Shown: positions 6,457 to 9,174 of the stretch, in pieces
How the letters are laid out: every line of letters begins with the position of its first letter
How positions within the stretch are numbered: the first letter of the stretch is position 1
DNA from: JAJPGZ01 sp041167105
GTDB lineage: Bacteria; Verrucomicrobiota; Verrucomicrobiia; Chthoniobacterales; UBA10450
DNA length: 9,174 nt
Reading direction: 5' to 3'
Assembly: GCA_041167105.1 (NCBI GenBank)
Contig: JBEEGX010000040.1
Span: 1-9,174 of the forward strand
Position numbers and translations under genes: made by a program
The notes under the pieces: generated by a model
Database searches by the model: none
What the model was told of the DNA's origin: nothing
What the model saw: the letters and a program-made list of their open reading frames with translations, nothing else

Positions 6457-7619
6457 TTTAACGTTTGCACTTCGACTGATAGTACCGCCGGAAGATCGCG
6501 CACGATCGCGTTCCATGAATCACCGGCGTCGGCCGACGCGTAAACTTGTCCGCCAGTGGTTCCAAAATAAATGCCGCATTCGTCTAACGAATCGACCGAC
6601 ATCGCGTCGCGCAGGACGTTGACGTAGCAATCCTTCTGCGGCAGCCCGTTCGTTAGCTCCTGCCATTCGTTGCCGCCGCTGCGGCTGCGATAGACGCGCA
6701 ACTTGCCGTCGGGCGGATAATGCAGCGAGTCGCTCTTGATCGGCACGACGTAAATCGTTTCCGGTTCGTGCGCGTGCACGTCGATCGGGAAACCGAAATC
6801 GGTCGGGAGATTTCCGCTGACTTCCCGCCAATTATCGCCGGCGTCGTCGCTCCGCATGATGTCCCAATGTTTTTGCATGAACAATGTGTTCGGCCGCGAC
6901 GGATGCATAGCGATGCGATGAACGCAGTGGCCGACTTCGGCATTGGGATCGGGAATGAATTCGGAATGCAGACCGCGATTGATCGGCTTCCATGTTTTGC
7001 CGCCGTCATCGCTGCGGAATGCGCCCGCGGCCGAGATGGCGACGAAGATTCGTTGTCGATCTTGCGGGTCGAGCAAAATGGTGTGGAGACACATGCCGCC
7101 CGCGCCGGGTTGCCATTTCGGTCCGCTATTGTGCGTGCGCAGGCCGGACAATTCCTTCCACGATTTACCGCCGTCTTTCGATTCGAACAACGCCGCGTCT
7201 TCTACGCCGGCGTAAACATGATCGACATCGCCTAACGACGGCTCGAGATGCCAGACGCGTTTGAATTCCCACGGATGTTGCGTGCCGTCGTACCACATGT
7301 GTGTGCCGGGCACGCCGTCGTAAACGAACATGTTACTCTCGCCTTTCGGCATGCCGTCGGGACCTTTGAGATCCTCGGGACTGCTGCCCGGCGTCTCCCA
7401 GGTCTTGCCGCCGTCATCCGAACGTTGAATGATTTGCCCGAACCAACTGCTCGTTTGCGAAACGTAAATCCGGTTCGGATCAACCGGCGATCCTTTCGCA
7501 TGATAAATTTCCCATCCGGCGAACAGCGGCCCGTCCACTTTCCAATCTTTGCGTTTCGCGTCCGAGGTGAGGATGAATGCGCCTTTGCGCGTGCCGACCA
7601 GAACTCTTACTCCGCTCAT
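6453..7619 (-). CDS. Asp-box (BNR) repeat beta-propeller protein, sialidase-like, 388 aa
   Basis: This is a beta-propeller with six Asp-boxes of the S-x-D-x-G-x-x-W type: residues 67-74 (SDDGGKTW), 147-154 (SKDGGKSW), 203-210 (SDDGGKTW), 257-264 (SDDAGDNW), 312-319 (SRSGGNEW, degenerate) and 362-369 (SADAGDSW). Between them are the usual 'D-x-x-I/V-Y/F-V-A' strands. Such proteins are often annotated as exo-alpha-sialidase or glycosyl hydrolase, but the catalytic Arg triad and Tyr/Glu pair of true sialidases are not evident to me. There is no signal peptide (MSGVRVLVGTRKGAFILTSD starts on a beta strand), so it is probably cytoplasmic, which argues against a role on external glycans. It starts 4 nt after the DUF2277 stop and overlaps the MoaD-like gene as ATGA. 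This linkage suggests that the three proteins act together. The function is unknown. Confidence 0.85.
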   Translation of the reverse strand: MSGVRVLVGTRKGAFILTSDAKRKDWKVDGPLFAGWEIYHAKGSPVDPNRIYVSQTSSWFGQIIQRSDDGGKTWETPGSSPEDLKGPDGMPKGESNMFVYDGVPGTHMWYDGTQHPWEFKRVWHLEPSLGDVDHVYAGVEDAALFESKDGGKSWKELSGLRTHNSGPKWQPGAGGMCLHTILLDPQDRQRIFVAISAAGAFRSDDGGKTWKPINRGLHSEFIPDPNAEVGHCVHRIAMHPSRPNTLFMQKHWDIMRSDDAGDNWREVSGNLPTDFGFPIDVHAHEPETIYVVPIKSDSLHYPPDGKLRVYRSRSGGNEWQELTNGLPQKDCYVNVLRDAMSVDSLDECGIYFGTTGGQVYASADAGDSWNAIVRDLPAVLSVEVQTLK

Positions 7620-7623
7620 AAAG

Positions 7624-7905
7624 TTAGATCGACATCGTCGTTGCGAAACGTTTTGCCGAACGTTCTCGCGCTTTCACCGCTTCAATCTCGCGATTACGCG
7701 GCCGCGCATTCGAGACTAACGAATCAAGCAAATGATGCGCGACGTGTGCAATTTCATCCACCGCTCGATTGAATGCGTCTTCGTTCGCCTTCGAAGGTGT
7801 GGTGAAGCCGCTCAACTTGCGAACGAATTGCAGCGACGATGCGCGAATCTCATCATTTGTCGCGGGCGGACTGAAGTTATGAAGTGTTTTAATGGCTCGG
7901 CACAT
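7624..7905 (-). CDS. DUF2277 family protein, 93 aa
   Basis: This is a small cytoplasmic protein of unknown function. It matches the DUF2277 pattern as I recall it: an N-terminal MCR-x-IKTL-x-NF-x-PPAT-DEIRA-S motif, then SLQFVRKLSGFTTPSKANEDAF (residues 24-45), AVDEIAHVAHHLLDSL, and an Arg/Lys-rich tail (AKARERSAKRFA). The Cys2-Arg3 start and the helix-rich FVRKLSGF-x-x-PS core are the strongest marks. Full family length is about 90 aa, so it is complete. Its stop is 4 nt from the BNR-protein start, which makes it the first gene of a probable DUF2277-BNR-MoaD-hydrolase-RidA operon. The 42 nt upstream (7906-7947) hold a tandem repeat GATCAAC-GATCAAC but no clear promoter or ribosome-binding site. 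Confidence 0.9.
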   Translation of the reverse strand: MCRAIKTLHNFSPPATNDEIRASSLQFVRKLSGFTTPSKANEDAFNRAVDEIAHVAHHLLDSLVSNARPRNREIEAVKARERSAKRFATTMSI

Positions 7906-7947
7906 ACCCGACCATCAACAATTCTCGATCAACGATCAACTGCCTTG

Positions 7948-8831
7948 TCATGGGTCGGGCGCGCGAAGCCGCCAAAATTTTTGCGTGACGCCGGAGACAC
8001 TTTCTTGTCGAGGACTGCTCGCGCTGGGGACGTCCGTCCAATTATCTAAAACCGTTGCCGCGTTTTGCAGAATCCCGGCGTCCCATTCCAGCATGATCGT
8101 GTTGTTTTGGCGTGTGAGCCGCAGTGGATTGAAGACGGGCGCAAGATCGACAATCACCTTCGTGTAGTAAAGGCTGGTTGTTCCTTCGAAGCCGGAATCG
8201 GTCCCGACAATCAGCCACAGCTGACCAGCAGCATTCGTCCACGCATAGAACGGGCTGGCTGAGTTATCGCGTTGAATGAGCACGTAATCGGAGGAGCCGT
8301 CCTCGGTTTCGCGATCGTGCCCAGGACGAACGCGCTTCTCCCTCCCTGAGCCTGATTGCCCTTATCGATGTTCATTCGAAAATAATTCGACTGATCGACA
8401 ATTGGGGCCGGCTCGATGCGGGAGGCGCCGGCTTTCAGAAAAACACTGTCACCCGGCGAGCCTCCGATTCCGCCGAGGCCGTGCGCGTATTGCGAGGCTA
8501 ATTCGACCGTAAACGTGAGCCGGTAGAGAGAATTCGGCTGCAACCCGGCGATCGATTTCTTGATGAACATGAAGAGGTCGTCACTGTGATTGGCGCCGGA
8601 AATGAAGATTGATCCCGCGCCGCCGAGATTGGCGGGGCGATCTCTGTAATCGGTTTGCAATTCGTAAAAAGCAGGATCGGCATCGGCCGGATAATCCGCA
8701 AAACCCGCCGTCCATCCGAAATCGCCCTGCGCGAAATCGAAAGTTATCTCCGACGGCGTAGCGGTGGTGTGCAGAACAAGTAGAATCGCCAGACCGCCGA
8801 GAAAATGTTTAGCGACGCGCAGCGTGTTCAT
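7948..8831 (-). pseudogene. Secreted protein split by a single-base frameshift near 8305
   Basis: Two overlapping frames read as one protein of about 294 aa. The first (from ATG 8831) begins with a signal peptide (MNTLRVAKHF then LGGLAILLVLHTTA) and continues as a mature domain with SGANHSDDLFMFIKKSIAGL, GIGGSPGDSVFLKAGAS and NIDKGNQAQGG, up to VLGTIAKP. Protein-like sequence then moves to the other frame as EDGSSDYVLIQRD and runs to the stop at 7948. One missing base between about 8305 and 8309 would explain the switch. The C-terminus (LRLTRQNNTIMLEWDAG, W-TDVPSASSP, FWRLRAPDP) resembles the C-terminal module seen on many secreted Verrucomicrobia proteins. The function is unknown. The downstream half keeps good coding sequence, so the change is recent or an assembly error. 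It lies 21 nt after the dehydrogenase stop. Confidence 0.75.
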
Positions 8832-8852
8832 TCAAATGGCGTGGAAGGAAAT

Positions 8853-9174
8853 CTACTTCGCAATGCAAACGTTCTTCGGCTCGGTGAAAAAGCGCAGCGC
8901 TTCTTCACCACCTTCGCGGCCGACGCCGCTTTGTTTCATGCCGCCGAATGGGACGCGCAGGTCGCGCAGGAGCCAGCAATTTACCCAAACGGTCCCTGTG
9001 TGGATTTTTTCGGCGACGCGATGGGCGCGCGATAGATTTTGCGTCCACACCGACGAAGCCAGGCCGTAATCGCAATCGTTCGCGTAGTGAACGACGTCGT
9101 CTTCGCTTTCGAACGGCATGATCGAAACGACCGGGCCGAAAATTTCTTCGCGGTTGGTGCGACAGGAGACGGCG
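8853..9174 (-). CDS. C-terminal end of aldehyde dehydrogenase, 2-aminomuconate/2-hydroxymuconate semialdehyde type (partial)
   Basis: These are the last ~106 residues of an NAD-dependent aldehyde dehydrogenase; the catalytic Cys and the Rossmann fold lie outside the window. The frame is open to the right edge and begins CRTNREEIFGPVVSIMPF, where EEIFGPV is the conserved NAD-ribose-binding Glu motif. It continues with YANDCDYGLASSVWTQ, TVWVNCWLLRDLRVPFGG and MKQSGVGREGGEEALRFFTE. The NCW-(L/M)-x-R-(D/E)-L-x-x-PFGGMK-x-SG-x-GREG stretch is, from memory, characteristic of the ALDH8/AMSDH/2-hydroxymuconic semialdehyde dehydrogenase group, not of general aldehyde or betaine aldehyde dehydrogenases. 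The first in-frame ATG at 9119 is internal. With kynU and the RidA-type deaminase nearby, oxidation of 2-aminomuconate semialdehyde to 2-aminomuconate is the likely role. The specific substrate is inferred, not proven. Confidence 0.88.
   Translation of the reverse strand, partial: AVSCRTNREEIFGPVVSIMPFESEDDVVHYANDCDYGLASSVWTQNLSRAHRVAEKIHTGTVWVNCWLLRDLRVPFGGMKQSGVGREGGEEALRFFTEPKNVCIAK

Larger units (their letters stand above)
1397..7722. repeat. Second iterated word CCTAACGA (core CTAACGA), 10 dispersed copies
   Basis: Full CCTAACGA occurs at 1397, 4358, 4923, 6274 and 7231 on the plus strand and at 2694 and 3670 on the minus strand. The 7-mer core CTAACGA is also present in TCTAACGA (6583), ACTAACGA (7715) and, on the minus strand, at 6650. 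Equal base frequencies predict about one core copy and 0.3 full copies. Two copies contain the stop codon of a gene (kynU at 2694, the membrane protein at 4923). Others encode unrelated peptides (PNE, SLG, LVR, LTN), several using the TTA leucine codon, which is otherwise disfavoured in GC-rich genes. Weaker forms are CCTAACA at 1202 and CCTAACG at 3874. Confidence 0.75.
1188..8154. repeat. Iterated 10-mer AAGATCGACA, 16 exact dispersed copies
   Basis: Exact copies, by start of the 11-mer that includes the next base. Plus orientation: 1188, 1409, 1826, 2854, 3004, 3438, 3792, 4174, 6081, 6385, 8143. Minus orientation: 1518, 1811, 2354, 4427, 7053. The next base is A or T in 15 of 16 (consensus AAGATCGACAW). 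One-mismatch forms lie at 1999, 2650 and 7625. Equal base frequencies predict about 0.02 copies on both strands of this window. Copies fall in different reading phases: GTC-GAT-CTT (VDL, eight times), TCG-ATC-TT (SI-L/F, three times), AAG-ATC-GAC (KID, twice) and CAA-GAT-CGA-CA (QDRQ, twice). One copy lies in a leader. The constraint is therefore on DNA, not on a shared peptide. Confidence 0.9.

Noticed and set aside
6453..7619. Functional sialidase
   Set aside because: The Asp-boxes show only a propeller fold. The catalytic Arg triad and Tyr/Glu pair are not evident and there is no signal peptide.

Overview
The window looks like chromosomal DNA from a Gram-negative soil-type bacterium of the Verrucomicrobia (Chthoniobacter/Spartobacteria-like). 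This is inferred from an lpxD gene (outer-membrane lipid A synthesis), fairly GC-rich codon use, a secreted protein ending in a C-terminal module that I associate with Verrucomicrobia, and starts that lack Shine-Dalgarno sequences. The assignment is an inference from gene content, not a database result. The DNA is very compact: the largest gap between genes is a few tens of bases, so no stretch over 300 bases lacks a gene.

Left part, plus strand (1-2700): the 3' end of lpxD, a tRNA-Lys(CTT), then a glycosyltransferase and a sulfotransferase that overlap by ATGA and are probably co-translated. They look like a small unit for building and sulfating a cell-surface or secreted glycan.

Middle and right, mostly minus strand (2697-9174). 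Reading in the direction of transcription, from right to left: the C-terminal end of an aldehyde dehydrogenase of the 2-aminomuconate/2-hydroxymuconate semialdehyde type; a frameshifted secreted protein; a DUF2277 protein; an Asp-box (BNR) repeat protein; a MoaD/ThiS-like ubiquitin-fold protein; a secreted alpha/beta hydrolase; a RidA-family protein of the 2-aminomuconate deaminase type; then, beyond one plus-strand membrane-protein gene, a VOC (glyoxalase-like) protein and kynureninase. Kynureninase, the semialdehyde dehydrogenase and the deaminase are three steps of one route, tryptophan/kynurenine through 3-hydroxyanthranilate and 2-aminomuconate to central metabolism. The window therefore seems to hold part of a kynurenine catabolic region, interrupted by a tightly packed DUF2277/BNR/MoaD block.

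The most unusual feature is not a gene. A 10-mer, AAGATCGACA, occurs 16 times exactly, in both orientations, in four coding contexts and in one gene leader. Simple base counting predicts about 0.02 copies in a window of this size. A second short word, CTAACGA (usually CCTAACGA), occurs 10 times against about 1 expected. Two copies of the 10-mer form a perfect hairpin at the glycosyltransferase/sulfotransferase junction. These words look like genome-wide iterated DNA signals, comparable in kind to DNA uptake sequences, Chi/KOPS-type polar sites or cyanobacterial HIP1. Their function cannot be read from the window.
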